From Acidobacteriota bacterium (GTDB lineage: Bacteria; Acidobacteriota; Terriglobia; UBA7540), in assembly GCA_003171295.1 (NCBI GenBank), contig PMYF01000626.1, positions 1-12,401 of the forward strand: a DNA stretch of 12,401 bases, written 5' to 3'. The stretch's first letter is position 1. The number at the start of each line of letters is the position of its first letter. Below the pieces are notes generated by a model. That model was not told where the DNA came from. It ran no database searches and saw only the letters and a list, made by a program, of their open reading frames with translations. Positions 1 through 8,127 of the stretch are shown here, piece by piece. The position numbers were made by a program, and so were the translations under genes.

Positions 1-882
1 GAAAAAGGCGGTCGTGTTCCAGAAGGGATTCTTATAATAGTTTTCTTTCAGACATTCGTGCCCGTCGCCCCAGCCCACAGCGACGACTTCGACCAACCGT
101 TCGCCGGTTACGGGCACAATCATGCCGGTGCAGTGAGTGGGATAGAGCATGGGCGGGAAGGCGTGCGACCAGGTCGGAACCGCGCGCCGGAGATCAAACG
201 TGCCATCTTTAAGCCGCCCGAGCTGACAGGACTGGCAATCGAACGAGTCACCATAGGAATAGACGATGGAGCCCGGATGATGGTATTCGGATTCGGAATA
301 GAAAATCTTTCCGAACTTGCCTTGGCGCGCCCATTCGACGCACGTGATCACCTCCGGCCGGAAGCGGCTCGTCTCCGCCATCATGTACTTCATACCGGTG
401 CGCTGGACAGTATCGAGGAGCTTTTCCAGTTCTTCGACCGACAGGCCGGCGGGCACCGCGCTGATGACATGCTTGCCGGCCTGCATCGCCTCCGTGACCA
501 TTTGTACGTGCAAATGTGGGGGTGTAAACACCGCCACAGCGTCGAGCTCCGGATGCTTGAGGAACTCGCGAAAACCCTTGTAATAATTGTTGCATCCATA
601 CGCCTTGTGCAAGGCTTCCAGGCGGTCATCGCGCAAATCGCACACCGCCGTTACCTTGGAGTCGGGATGAAGGTGCCATAGAAAGTGCGAGCCGAATCCA
701 CCCCCGACCACACCCACCCTGACCTGCTTTGGCAGCGCACGCGGGCCCATCGCTGGCGCTCCCGCCGCCTCCCCCAAAGACTTCGCCGCAAGAGTTCCCC
801 CTGCGGCCAGTGCGACCGCGGAGGCGCTCATGCCCTGCAGGAATTCACGCCGTTTCAGACCTACGCCGGATTCTTTCGTCAT
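1..882 (-). CDS. Tat-exported Gfo/Idh/MocA family oxidoreductase (3' end cut by the window edge)
   Basis: The reading frame is open from ATG at 882 to position 1, giving 294 residues; the C-terminus lies outside the window. The start is fixed by a strong Shine-Dalgarno (AAGGAGGT, plus-strand 888-895) five bases upstream. Residues 9-33 form a twin-arginine signal (LKRREFL, then an Ala-rich hydrophobic stretch), so the protein is probably exported folded with its cofactor. A Rossmann NAD(P)-binding motif VGVVGGGFG lies at about 56-64, the TPPHLHV motif at 120-126 and a PTHCTG substrate-domain motif at 248-253. The usual catalytic EKP triplet after GKHV is replaced by SAVPAG (141-146), so the common lysine is missing; MKYMMAE follows at 164-170. 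A CQSC pair sits at 216-219. The family oxidises or reduces sugars, inositols and their derivatives, and many Tat-exported members occur in Acidobacteriota and Planctomycetes. The substrate is unknown. It lies 83 nt downstream of the glycosidase-like gene and probably shares its transcript. Confidence 0.9.
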   Translation of the reverse strand, partial: MTKESGVGLKRREFLQGMSASAVALAAGGTLAAKSLGEAAGAPAMGPRALPKQVRVGVVGGGFGSHFLWHLHPDSKVTAVCDLRDDRLEALHKAYGCNNYYKGFREFLKHPELDAVAVFTPPHLHVQMVTEAMQAGKHVISAVPAGLSVEELEKLLDTVQRTGMKYMMAETSRFRPEVITCVEWARQGKFGKIFYSESEYHHPGSIVYSYGDSFDCQSCQLGRLKDGTFDLRRAVPTWSHAFPPMLYPTHCTGMIVPVTGERLVEVVAVGWGDGHECLKENYYKNPFWNTTAFF

Positions 883-901
883 TTCGCACCTCCTTGGAGT
901 C

Positions 902-928
902 CCGGCGTTTCGCCGGCACGTCTGTGCC
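902..928. repeat. Two overlapping small hairpins between the glycosidase-like and oxidoreductase genes
   Basis: A perfect 6-bp inverted repeat CCGGCG/CGCCGG with a 3-nt loop (902-916) is overlapped by a second one, GGCAC/GTGCC with a 4-nt loop (915-928). They lie in the 83-nt gap between two minus-strand genes. No T-run follows on the minus strand, so this is not a classical terminator. It could be a processing or stabilising hairpin in a shared mRNA, or a chance palindrome in GC-rich DNA. Confidence 0.4.
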
Positions 929-965
929 CGGAGGGTGAGAGCGCAAGACCACGGGGCGCCTCGCC

Positions 966-3083
966 CTAGGGGGCTGCAATTTCGAAAAATGCCAGCTCAT
1001 GAGGCTGGAGCAAATGCGTGGCTCCGGACCAGCGTGCTCCCTCGCTGCGACTGGACTCGAGCACTTGCCCAGCGGAGTCGAAGTATTCGATCTGATACCG
1101 CTCCGCTGATGGAAGCCAGAGGTCGAGCGCGCTTTGGATGGTCACGTACTGCGGCCGGTCCTGGTCGTTGAGCACGATAATGAGAAGTTTCCTCCCGAGT
1201 TGATAGGCCCGCACAAAGGCGGGAACCGGTTCGCTCAGTACCGAATCGCCAATGAAAATCCCTGTTACAAAATAGGGCAGGAACTGCTGGCGCAGGCGCA
1301 TGACTTCCCGAAGCGCCGTTGCCAGCGGGAGTTCGTCACGGATGAGCGCCGTTCCCCACTGGTCCTCAGGCTTGCGGGGCATCACGTTCAGGTATAGCGA
1401 ATCCGCAAAAGCCTTCTTGACGACGAGGGCCGAGCTCTGCACGTTGCAATTGAGGCGAGGAACGCGCAGCACGCTCAGGAGCGGACACGCGTCAACGTAG
1501 TCGATCCAGTTCCAGGTGTAGTCGAGGACCGCACCGTCCCGCTCAAAACTGCAACTCGTCACGGATTCCCCCCCGAACGTCGCCTCAGGGTCGGCGGCAC
1601 GGGCCGCACCACGCAGCCGTTCCACTAGGGCTATCAAGTCCGGCTTCTTACCCGGTTTCGTCTTGGGCTGGAAAACGTCCCAGCAGAAGGATCTTATTCC
1701 CCGGTTAACCCAGTCTTTCAGCGCCGACTCCACCTCCGCCTGCCAGACGGGGTTATCGCTATCCACCCACGACTCTCCTTCGGGAAATTGCGTGTAGTAC
1801 GGGCGGAACTGCGGGATCAATTCCGGGTGATAGGTCCAGTTCTCGCTGGTAGGCTTCACGCCATAGCGTCGGGCCGCCTCAGAAGAAACGATGTCGATGG
1901 TGACGAACGGCAGGGCATTGACGCCCAACTCTCGTGCCCGCGCCACGCCCTTCAGAAGTTCCTGCATTCCGCCCAATTCCTCACGGGCCCGGAGGGGCAG
2001 ATCCGGATACTTAACGCAGCCCCACATGACGAGCTCATCGAGGCCGTGGTCGATGGCGTCACGAGCGATGGCGGAGAGGTCTGTGTATCGGAATGCAGCT
2101 TTCGTCGGATCCGGGTCGAGCTCCGGAGAAAAATAAACCGTCCGAAACCCCAGCCCGTCTCGAATATGCCGGGGCAGGGGTCGTGGCGGAAATGCTTGCG
2201 CGACAAAATCTCGATAAACCTCGATTCCTTTCGCCCATCCACCCCGATGAGGCGTCAGCCAGAACTCTCCGCTCTCCCAGGTTTGGCCGGGCTCGATCCT
2301 GGATCGGTGCTGCCAGGCGAGGCGGAGGTGGAGAGGATCAAACTCACTGCGATACGTCAATACGTCGGGACGGTCTTCCCCACCCCACCTCTTCTGAAAC
2401 ACGCTCAGCCCACCCCTCAGACTCCCGTAGTCCCACCAACGAAGCGCGTTCAGCGAGTAATAGGATCCGGCGGGGTATTCTTTCCAGCCCACATCGTAGT
2501 ACGGCGGGGCGGACTCAGGCGGTCGAACGGGCAGCTCAAATGGCCGGATTACGCCACGCGCGAATCGGAGTCGGGTTTGGTCGACTCCATCGAAAGGCTT
2601 GAGCCCGTGGAAGTCTGGGAACAAGACCTGAGGAATGGGATTACTGGAGCGGTTCTCAATCCGGCAGGTCAGAACGACCGACCGTCCGTCTGATGCCGGT
2701 CTGATTCTGATCTCGGCGAAAACCTTGCCATTTGGGAGCGGAACGTTTGTACGGCTCGGCGCGAGGGCCTCCCACGTGATGACTGCCCCCCCGCCATCCG
2801 CAGTCACACGCGCTTGAGAAAACCGGGACGCCAACCGTAAAGGGATAAAGGACCTGGTCGGATAGGCTAGGTCGAGCAAACCCGCCGCGTCCGCTGGCGA
2901 CTCGAGGATGACGCCCGTGGCGGGGTAGGCCACATAAATCAGGGCGCCCGTTTTCTCGTCAACCCCCAAGTCCAGTTCGTTTATGCGAAGTCTGTGCGTG
3001 CCGACATCGGCGGTCCACGCACTGACCGCCGTGACTGCCAGGCAGCACAACAGCCAAAGTGATTTTGTCCAGTGGTGGGTCAT
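966..3083 (-). CDS. Secreted putative glycoside-hydrolase-like protein (TIM-barrel type, DUF6259/GH36-31-like)
   Basis: This is a 705-residue protein with an N-terminal signal peptide (hydrophobic residues about 8-22, SAWTA cleavage region), so it acts outside the cytoplasm. Residues about 25-290 look like a beta-sandwich rich in Tyr/Trp (for example WWDYGSLRGGLSVFQKRWGG near 216-235). Residues about 305-600 look like a (beta/alpha)8 barrel, with strand-like segments LDELVMWG (348-355), NALPFVTIDI (389-398), IRSFCWDVF (463-471) and ATFGGESV (501-508). A short beta-type C-terminal domain (about 610-705) follows. Asp469 and Glu506 sit at strand ends and are candidate catalytic acids, by analogy with alpha-galactosidase/alpha-glucosidase clans; this is inference. 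I recognise the fold style but cannot assign a substrate. The ATG at 3083 has GAGGGG four bases upstream. The gene follows the receptor and precedes the oxidoreductase, both on the same strand. Confidence 0.8.
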   Translation of the reverse strand: MTHHWTKSLWLLCCLAVTAVSAWTADVGTHRLRINELDLGVDEKTGALIYVAYPATGVILESPADAAGLLDLAYPTRSFIPLRLASRFSQARVTADGGGAVITWEALAPSRTNVPLPNGKVFAEIRIRPASDGRSVVLTCRIENRSSNPIPQVLFPDFHGLKPFDGVDQTRLRFARGVIRPFELPVRPPESAPPYYDVGWKEYPAGSYYSLNALRWWDYGSLRGGLSVFQKRWGGEDRPDVLTYRSEFDPLHLRLAWQHRSRIEPGQTWESGEFWLTPHRGGWAKGIEVYRDFVAQAFPPRPLPRHIRDGLGFRTVYFSPELDPDPTKAAFRYTDLSAIARDAIDHGLDELVMWGCVKYPDLPLRAREELGGMQELLKGVARARELGVNALPFVTIDIVSSEAARRYGVKPTSENWTYHPELIPQFRPYYTQFPEGESWVDSDNPVWQAEVESALKDWVNRGIRSFCWDVFQPKTKPGKKPDLIALVERLRGAARAADPEATFGGESVTSCSFERDGAVLDYTWNWIDYVDACPLLSVLRVPRLNCNVQSSALVVKKAFADSLYLNVMPRKPEDQWGTALIRDELPLATALREVMRLRQQFLPYFVTGIFIGDSVLSEPVPAFVRAYQLGRKLLIIVLNDQDRPQYVTIQSALDLWLPSAERYQIEYFDSAGQVLESSRSEGARWSGATHLLQPHELAFFEIAAP

Positions 3084-3215
3084 GTGACCCCTCGAGACGA
3101 AGCCACTCCAAACCCAGCACTCGCTGTGGCTAACCGTCAGTCAAACTCTCCAACTGGCTAGACTGCGGTGGGCCTCGCTGCGACGCCCCCCCGCGCGCCT
3201 TTTGGGGAAACCCCA

Positions 3216-3312
3216 CTTAATTAGTTGATCTGCCGAGGGAGACGATCAGGCTCCTTACCATCCCTGTGTCGTCCACTCCGGCCGAATCTTGCCAGAAAAA
3301 CCTAAGGAGGAA
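3216..3312 (-). repeat. Diverged copy (A) of the receptor gene's 3' end and downstream hairpin
   Basis: This stretch is an imperfect direct repeat of the adjoining 3315-3413 block. The 45 nt at 3262-3306 match 3364-3408 without gaps at 39 of 45 positions, and looser similarity continues down to about 3216. Read on the minus strand it would encode FLLRFFW, a degraded version of the receptor's terminal FALKFYW; the position of the receptor stop codon (TAA) is CAA here. The hairpin that is perfect in copy B is mostly ruined here. It is best explained as an old tandem duplication, or as the stump of a second receptor gene. Confidence 0.75.
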
Positions 3313-3314
3313 AC

Positions 3315-3413
3315 CTTGGTTAGTTTGTTGAACTGCCGGAGGGGCGATCAGGGATACTATTATCCCTGTATCGTCCACTCCGGTCGGATCTTACCAGTAA
3401 AACTTAAGAGCGA
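3315..3413 (-). repeat. Intact copy (B) of the duplicated receptor 3' end
   Basis: This block holds the last seven codons of the TonB-dependent receptor (FALKFYW plus stop at 3391-3393) and about 75 nt of downstream sequence. It is repeated, diverged, immediately downstream at 3216-3312 with a period of 102 nt in the best-matching part. The intact stop codon and intact hairpin make this the functional copy. Confidence 0.75.
3345..3373 (-). terminator. Strong hairpin 18 nt after the receptor stop codon
   Basis: A perfect 8-bp stem CAGGGATA/TATCCCTG (3349-3356 with 3361-3368) encloses a 4-nt loop. It is extended by CGAT/ATCG (3345-3348 with 3370-3373) across a single bulged base. Its position just past the receptor stop suggests transcript termination or 3'-end protection. 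There is no T-run on the minus-strand side, so it is not a textbook intrinsic terminator. Confidence 0.55.
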
Positions 3414-6400
3414 ATTCCATCGCGCGCGGGTCAGTTTGGATATTGGTAATTCGCCCAAACGAGCAGCCTGCCTGGTGGACCAAGTCAGTTGAACCGTCGG
3501 CTTCGGCCGGCAAGCAAAAGTTGTTATTCGGAGTGCCCAAGTTCTGATGATTGAGAGCGTTAAACAGTTCCCAACGGAATTCGAAGTACTTAGTCTCCTT
3601 TACTTTGAACTGCTTGAATAACGAACTATCGACATTCCAGAACCCCGGCGTCCGAATCTGCGGTAGCCGAGGGCCGGCCGTGCCAAACAACCAGGCCCGA
3701 TCGTCATTGGGGGTGTAGTTGGCCCAGAAGCTTTGGTCGGTTCCAAAGGCAGGGACGAAAGCGGCAGGATTAATCCAGTCCGCAATCTTTTCTGCCCTGG
3801 ACCGACCGCCTGGCAATTGTGGATTTCCGATCATATCGCATCGGCTGGTCATCTGATTGCCCGGACAATTAATGTTAAGCGGAATACCGCTTTGGGCATT
3901 AAGGTTGGCGGACAGTTTCCAACCCCCCAGGATCCCGTTCACAATCCCCCCCTGGTTCAGGAACGCATGGCCCTTCCCAATCGGAATCTCATAGCTGCCA
4001 GTAACGTTCAACATGTGGGGGATATCGTCCATAGAGATGGTATGGTCACGCATGTTGTCACGGTCTTGATACCCAGCAATACCTCCAGTGTTAAGCGCAT
4101 AGGTGCTTCGCCCACCTGGAGTTCCGACGGTGTGAATGGCGTCCACGATCAGGATCCCCGTGTTTGAAGCGAGGGCATTCGTCATGGCCTTGGACCAGGT
4201 GTATGCGATGTTGAGATTCAGCCCGTGCGCATACCTTTTTTGGAGCCTAACGTTTAATCCATGATAGATGCCCGTCCCGTCATATGCTTTCTTGCCAAGA
4301 CCTAAGTAAAGTGGGTAATCGGAAATCAAGATGCTCCGTGGAAGGTCTGCAGATCCATATGTATCCTGGAATGCTTGGGCCGTCTGCCCCGAATAGTAAT
4401 CGGTAATGGGAACCAAATCGTTAAGCGTGGAGCGGTACTTCAGTCTATCCGCCGTGTGGACATAGTTCATGCTCCTGAAAGGCTCCCCGAACAAGTGGGT
4501 CCCATGGTTGCCGACGTATCCTACGCTCAACATCATGTTACCCGGCAATTCGCGCTGGATCTCTATACCCCACATTTGGACGAGGGGGTCTCGCGAAATT
4601 GGCGCAACATACTGCGTCCCCAGATTGGTACCAAAACCCTGGCTTCGCGTGACCGTCGGAAGGCCTGCCGTGAGAGGCGGGTTGGTCAACGCGGACTTGT
4701 TTGTGGTCGTATCGCTCAGTGGAAAAGCGACGCATTGCCCTGAGTATGCTGGGCACTGGTTGGGATAAAAGCTGCCGCTCCAGTTGTTCGCCACCTGCCA
4801 GAGGGGCTGGTTGAACTGGCCCGGTGCATTCTCAGTGGTAACGCCATTGCTTGTGAAAATGTTGTAGCCGCCACGGACGATCGTCTTGCTATTGGCGAAC
4901 GGTGCCCAGGAGAAGTTGAATCGAGGCTCGATATTGGTCTTGTTAGCCGGAAACATGTCGGAACCCTTCGGATAGCCTGGATCACCCTCATAGAGCACCG
5001 TACCAACGAGACCGGACGCCGGGTTGACGCATCCCTCGCAGAATTTGGACTGAGGGGTCCATCGCATTTTGGGCCATCCATAGAGGTCATACCGGAGGCC
5101 GAAGTTCACGCTGAGGCTCTTCGTGACGCGAAAGTCGTCCTGCCAGAAGAACCCCCAGTAGCGGTAGCGTTCATAGGGTCCGAAGAAGAGGCCGGACTGG
5201 ACATAATCGCCGTCGCTGACCGCCCCAAGTAAGAACTGCTCCAAGCCGCCGCCCGCGCCTAGGTTCGACACCGGGTTCCTGGCGATGCCTCCAGAAAAGT
5301 TAAGGTTCGTCGGGTAGGAGCTGTTCCACCCCGTATGTTCCAGGCGATACACGAACCCGGTCTTTATCGTGTGGCGGCCCATTACGTCCGTGAGGCTTTC
5401 GACAATATTATGAGCTTCGGACATGGCGTTGGCGTTCTGCCACGCAGGAATGCCGAACGACATGGAACCACCCCCTGGAGAACTTATGCCGAACGCGGGG
5501 GTGGGATTGAATGCGGAGGAAGGAAGCTGTACCGGAGCGAGCTTTTCCTCCACCTGCTTCAGATCGCCGAGCTGGTTCATCACCGTGTTCGTGCCGCTCA
5601 AGGCATCCAACAACTGACGGCTGAAGCTGTAGCGAAATTCGTTGATGAGTGTCGGGCTGAACGTGCGTGTGTAACCCATTCCGGCGATTTGGCTACGGAA
5701 ATTCATGGGCACGGCTGACCCATATCCCACCGCGGAAGCAGGATAGGTTGGCCCCGTCCACGGAACTCGGAAGTTCCGATAACGTCCCGGAAAGCCCAGC
5801 CACTCAAAAAAGTACTTGCTCTTGCTACTCCACTCGTGATCGATTTTGATCGAAATGTTATCGGAAACCTGGCTTGTCCCGTTTCCACCCAAGAAGTTGT
5901 TGCAGATCCCGTGCTGCCCGGTAGCGTCAGCAGTGCAGGAGGCGCTCAAAGGGGAGCGGTAGTTTGGCAGGGGATACGAACTCATGAAGAAACTGGCAAC
6001 GGGGTCGATCCGATTTGCCGGGATTTGGGTGGCAAAAGCACACGTCGCGCTGGTCGGATTGAAACTTGTGGATTTTCCGGGGTTGCTGGGATCGCCGATA
6101 ATGGATCCGCTGCACCCGTTGGTCACCAGGGGTGTGCCAAATGCCGATCGAGCGAATGTCCCGTCGTCTGCCGGGCCTATCGTACTATAGGGGTCCCATA
6201 GTCCCCGGCTAATGTTGGGGTCCTCGCTGAAATCACCCTGACGCATCAGCGCAGTGGGAACTGTGAACACTTTTTGGCCTAGGAGATGGAGAATGCGTGG
6301 GTCCACGGAGACGAAGAAAAAGGTCTTGTTTCGGCCGTCGTAAATCTTGGGCAAATAGACCGGCCCACCTAACGCTCCTCCAAAATCGTTGTAGTGCATC

Positions 6401-7308
6401 TGACGGTCTTTAATAATTCCTGACTTGCCCGTAATGGGGTCCACACCCACCGAGGTGAAAGGATTCCGGGCATTGAGGCCGCTCTGACGAGTGTACTCGT
6501 AAATATCGCCGTGAAGGGCATTGGTCCCCGATTTCAAGACCACATTGAACACCCCGCCGCCAGTCCGGCTGTACTCCGGCGCATAGGCATTAGTGATGAC
6601 CTGAAATTCTGCCACGGAGTCGGGAGACGGCGAGATCACCGCATTTTCGGCAAAACTGGAGAGATTTAGGCTTCCATCGAGGTACCAAGCGTTTGCTCCC
6701 CCCTCGCCGCCGTTCACTGAAAGATTGGAGCCCAACACGTTAGTGGGGTCGGGAATGCTTCCAAATTGGCTGCTGAAACCGAAATTGCTCCCCGGGGGGC
6801 CGCTTACGCTGTTGATGCCTGGAACCAGGAAAACCAACTGTTGGAGATCCCTCCCCTGCAAGGGAACGTCATCAATCATGCGCGATCCCAAGGTCGCACT
6901 GATGTTAGAGGCCGCCGTATCCACAAGAACGATCCCAGCCTTGACCTCCACTGTCTGACGGGTTTCCCCGATTCGCAACTGCGTGTCTACTCGGGTCACC
7001 GTGCCTGCAGGCACCTGGATGTCAGTTAGGTCGAGTGATGCAAACCCGGACGCTTCGAAGCGCGCGGAAAAAACGCCGGGAACCAAACCCACGGCCAGGT
7101 AAGACCCCGCGGAATTTGTCTTCAAGTTCGTCGCGACCCCGGTCGCAATGCTGGTAATGGTGACGGTGACGTTAGGAACAACCGCGCCCTGCGGATCCGT
7201 AACGATGCCTTCAATCGTGCCCCGATTGAGTTGGGCTCGAAGTGTCGGGGTCAACACAAAGAGCATTGTCAGTGTCAAAAGAAAACGAACAAGTCTCAAT
7301 CTTGCCAT
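3391..7308 (-). CDS. Oar-like TonB-dependent outer-membrane receptor with carboxypeptidase regulatory-like domain
   Basis: This 1305-residue protein probably imports a bulky nutrient (in this phylum often an oligosaccharide or other polymer fragment) through the outer membrane. Residues 1-25 are a signal peptide ending TLRA before QLNRG. Residues 27-115 are a carboxypeptidase-regulatory-like beta-sandwich (GTIEGIVTDPQGAVVPNVTV, then AGSYLAVGLVPG). Residues about 130-262 form the plug (DDVPLQGRDLQQLVFLVPG, and EYSRTGGGVFNVVLKSGTN near 245-263). The rest is the beta-barrel, ending in aromatic FALKFYW as expected for BAM-dependent insertion. Paired cysteines (such as CEGC, and NQC followed by GQC) probably form disulfides in outer loops. 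The start is supported by AAGGAG seven bases upstream (plus-strand 7316-7321). At 1305 residues it is at the long end of, or slightly above, typical acidobacterial members. The substrate is unknown; the downstream glycosidase-like gene points to carbohydrate. Confidence 0.95.
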   Translation of the reverse strand: MARLRLVRFLLTLTMLFVLTPTLRAQLNRGTIEGIVTDPQGAVVPNVTVTITSIATGVATNLKTNSAGSYLAVGLVPGVFSARFEASGFASLDLTDIQVPAGTVTRVDTQLRIGETRQTVEVKAGIVLVDTAASNISATLGSRMIDDVPLQGRDLQQLVFLVPGINSVSGPPGSNFGFSSQFGSIPDPTNVLGSNLSVNGGEGGANAWYLDGSLNLSSFAENAVISPSPDSVAEFQVITNAYAPEYSRTGGGVFNVVLKSGTNALHGDIYEYTRQSGLNARNPFTSVGVDPITGKSGIIKDRQMHYNDFGGALGGPVYLPKIYDGRNKTFFFVSVDPRILHLLGQKVFTVPTALMRQGDFSEDPNISRGLWDPYSTIGPADDGTFARSAFGTPLVTNGCSGSIIGDPSNPGKSTSFNPTSATCAFATQIPANRIDPVASFFMSSYPLPNYRSPLSASCTADATGQHGICNNFLGGNGTSQVSDNISIKIDHEWSSKSKYFFEWLGFPGRYRNFRVPWTGPTYPASAVGYGSAVPMNFRSQIAGMGYTRTFSPTLINEFRYSFSRQLLDALSGTNTVMNQLGDLKQVEEKLAPVQLPSSAFNPTPAFGISSPGGGSMSFGIPAWQNANAMSEAHNIVESLTDVMGRHTIKTGFVYRLEHTGWNSSYPTNLNFSGGIARNPVSNLGAGGGLEQFLLGAVSDGDYVQSGLFFGPYERYRYWGFFWQDDFRVTKSLSVNFGLRYDLYGWPKMRWTPQSKFCEGCVNPASGLVGTVLYEGDPGYPKGSDMFPANKTNIEPRFNFSWAPFANSKTIVRGGYNIFTSNGVTTENAPGQFNQPLWQVANNWSGSFYPNQCPAYSGQCVAFPLSDTTTNKSALTNPPLTAGLPTVTRSQGFGTNLGTQYVAPISRDPLVQMWGIEIQRELPGNMMLSVGYVGNHGTHLFGEPFRSMNYVHTADRLKYRSTLNDLVPITDYYSGQTAQAFQDTYGSADLPRSILISDYPLYLGLGKKAYDGTGIYHGLNVRLQKRYAHGLNLNIAYTWSKAMTNALASNTGILIVDAIHTVGTPGGRSTYALNTGGIAGYQDRDNMRDHTISMDDIPHMLNVTGSYEIPIGKGHAFLNQGGIVNGILGGWKLSANLNAQSGIPLNINCPGNQMTSRCDMIGNPQLPGGRSRAEKIADWINPAAFVPAFGTDQSFWANYTPNDDRAWLFGTAGPRLPQIRTPGFWNVDSSLFKQFKVKETKYFEFRWELFNALNHQNLGTPNNNFCLPAEADGSTDLVHQAGCSFGRITNIQTDPRAMEFALKFYW

Positions 7309-7444
7309 ATCGTTACTCCTTCCGTCCGTAGTTTGTCTTGTTTCTCAGGACACCCACGACCCGACGCATTCAAGCTACAAAAATAGTCTTGATCCCTCAT
7401 TAACGATTCCGTTGAGGCCAGGAACCGTGAGGGAAAGAGCACCT

Positions 7445-7864
7445 CTAGCCTTTGTCTAACCGATGGCTGCCATAAGAGGCATCAGCCCCCCTGACAAGAT
7501 CAAACTGGCCCTTTTCATCTTGTGTAAAACAAGTCAATTGCACGCCGTGCGTTTTAGTCGCCTCTTTTCGCGATTTTAGGAGGGGATTGCGCATCGAGAA
7601 GGTGCTGCAAATCTCTCCCCTTTTCCCCATCACGCTTGACACCGTTCCACGTTCGCGGTTGGGCGAGGAATCATCCTTGCTGCAAACGCCGACGTCTGTC
7701 TCTTGCATGCCTTGGAGAGCAGATTGAAAAATGTCCACTCGCTGGTCTTCGGCCAGGACCTCAAGCTTGACTGTAGCGTTTGTTTGGTAATCTACACGCA
7801 CAGGCGTTTCATCCTTGCGAGATTGGACGGAAGAGTCCCCCTCCGGCCTTGAAAGGGTGGTCAC
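7445..7864 (-). CDS. Hypothetical 139-residue ORF, doubtful
   Basis: The frame starts at GTG and runs to a TAG at 7445. An AAGGAG lies three bases before the GTG, which is close for a ribosome site. The predicted product is hydrophilic and charged with no signal peptide, membrane segment or motif I recognise; one stretch (VKLEVLAEDQRVDIFQSAL, about residues 31-49) looks protein-like. It lies 136 nt upstream of the receptor gene on the same strand. It could be a real small protein, a degraded gene, or a chance frame in the receptor's leader. I cannot assign a function. Confidence 0.25.
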   Translation of the reverse strand: MTTLSRPEGDSSVQSRKDETPVRVDYQTNATVKLEVLAEDQRVDIFQSALQGMQETDVGVCSKDDSSPNRERGTVSSVMGKRGEICSTFSMRNPLLKSRKEATKTHGVQLTCFTQDEKGQFDLVRGADASYGSHRLDKG

Positions 7865-7935
7865 GCACTCCTTACGCCGCAGCAGCGTCCCAGAAGGGCG
7901 TGCAATTCAGAACGGTGGCCACCCAACACGCATCC

Positions 7936-8127
7936 TCAGGCTATCCCCTGAGAAAGGTGCCTCGTTCCTATCGTGTTCCTCCTGGGTATCGCTGACTCAT
8001 GCCCGCCTGCTCTCACAAGCAAGTCGCAAACTAGCACGAAACATCCAATTGTTGCGACCAATATAATCATAAGCGGAAGAATGTCAAGGACTTTGTTCAC
8101 GAAGGTGGCCCCCACAGTCAAAACCAT
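7936..8127 (-). CDS. Possible 63-residue single-pass membrane protein, doubtful
   Basis: The frame runs from ATG at 8127. Residues about 14-38 form a convincing hydrophobic helix (LDILPLMIILVATIGCFVLV and following), with a polar, Arg-rich C-terminal tail. No Shine-Dalgarno is visible before the ATG, which lowers confidence. A 6-bp hairpin overlaps its end. It sits in the gap between the SDR gene and the receptor on the same strand. No family is recognised. Confidence 0.25.
   Translation of the reverse strand: MVLTVGATFVNKVLDILPLMIILVATIGCFVLVCDLLVRAGGHESAIPRRNTIGTRHLSQGIA

Noticed and set aside
58..681. Plus-strand open frame of 207 codons
   Set aside because: It is antisense to the Gfo/Idh/MocA gene, which has a strong ribosome site, a Tat motif and a Rossmann motif.
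1788..2693. Plus-strand open frame of 301 codons
   Set aside because: It mirrors the glycosidase-like gene; composition is Arg/Pro/Ser-rich as in shadow frames, and the minus-strand protein has a signal peptide and fold-like pattern.
3204..3214. GGGG/CCCC hairpin with AAA loop between the receptor and the glycosidase-like gene
   Set aside because: The stem is only 4 bp and is followed by A, not T, on the transcribed strand, so it does not support a terminator.
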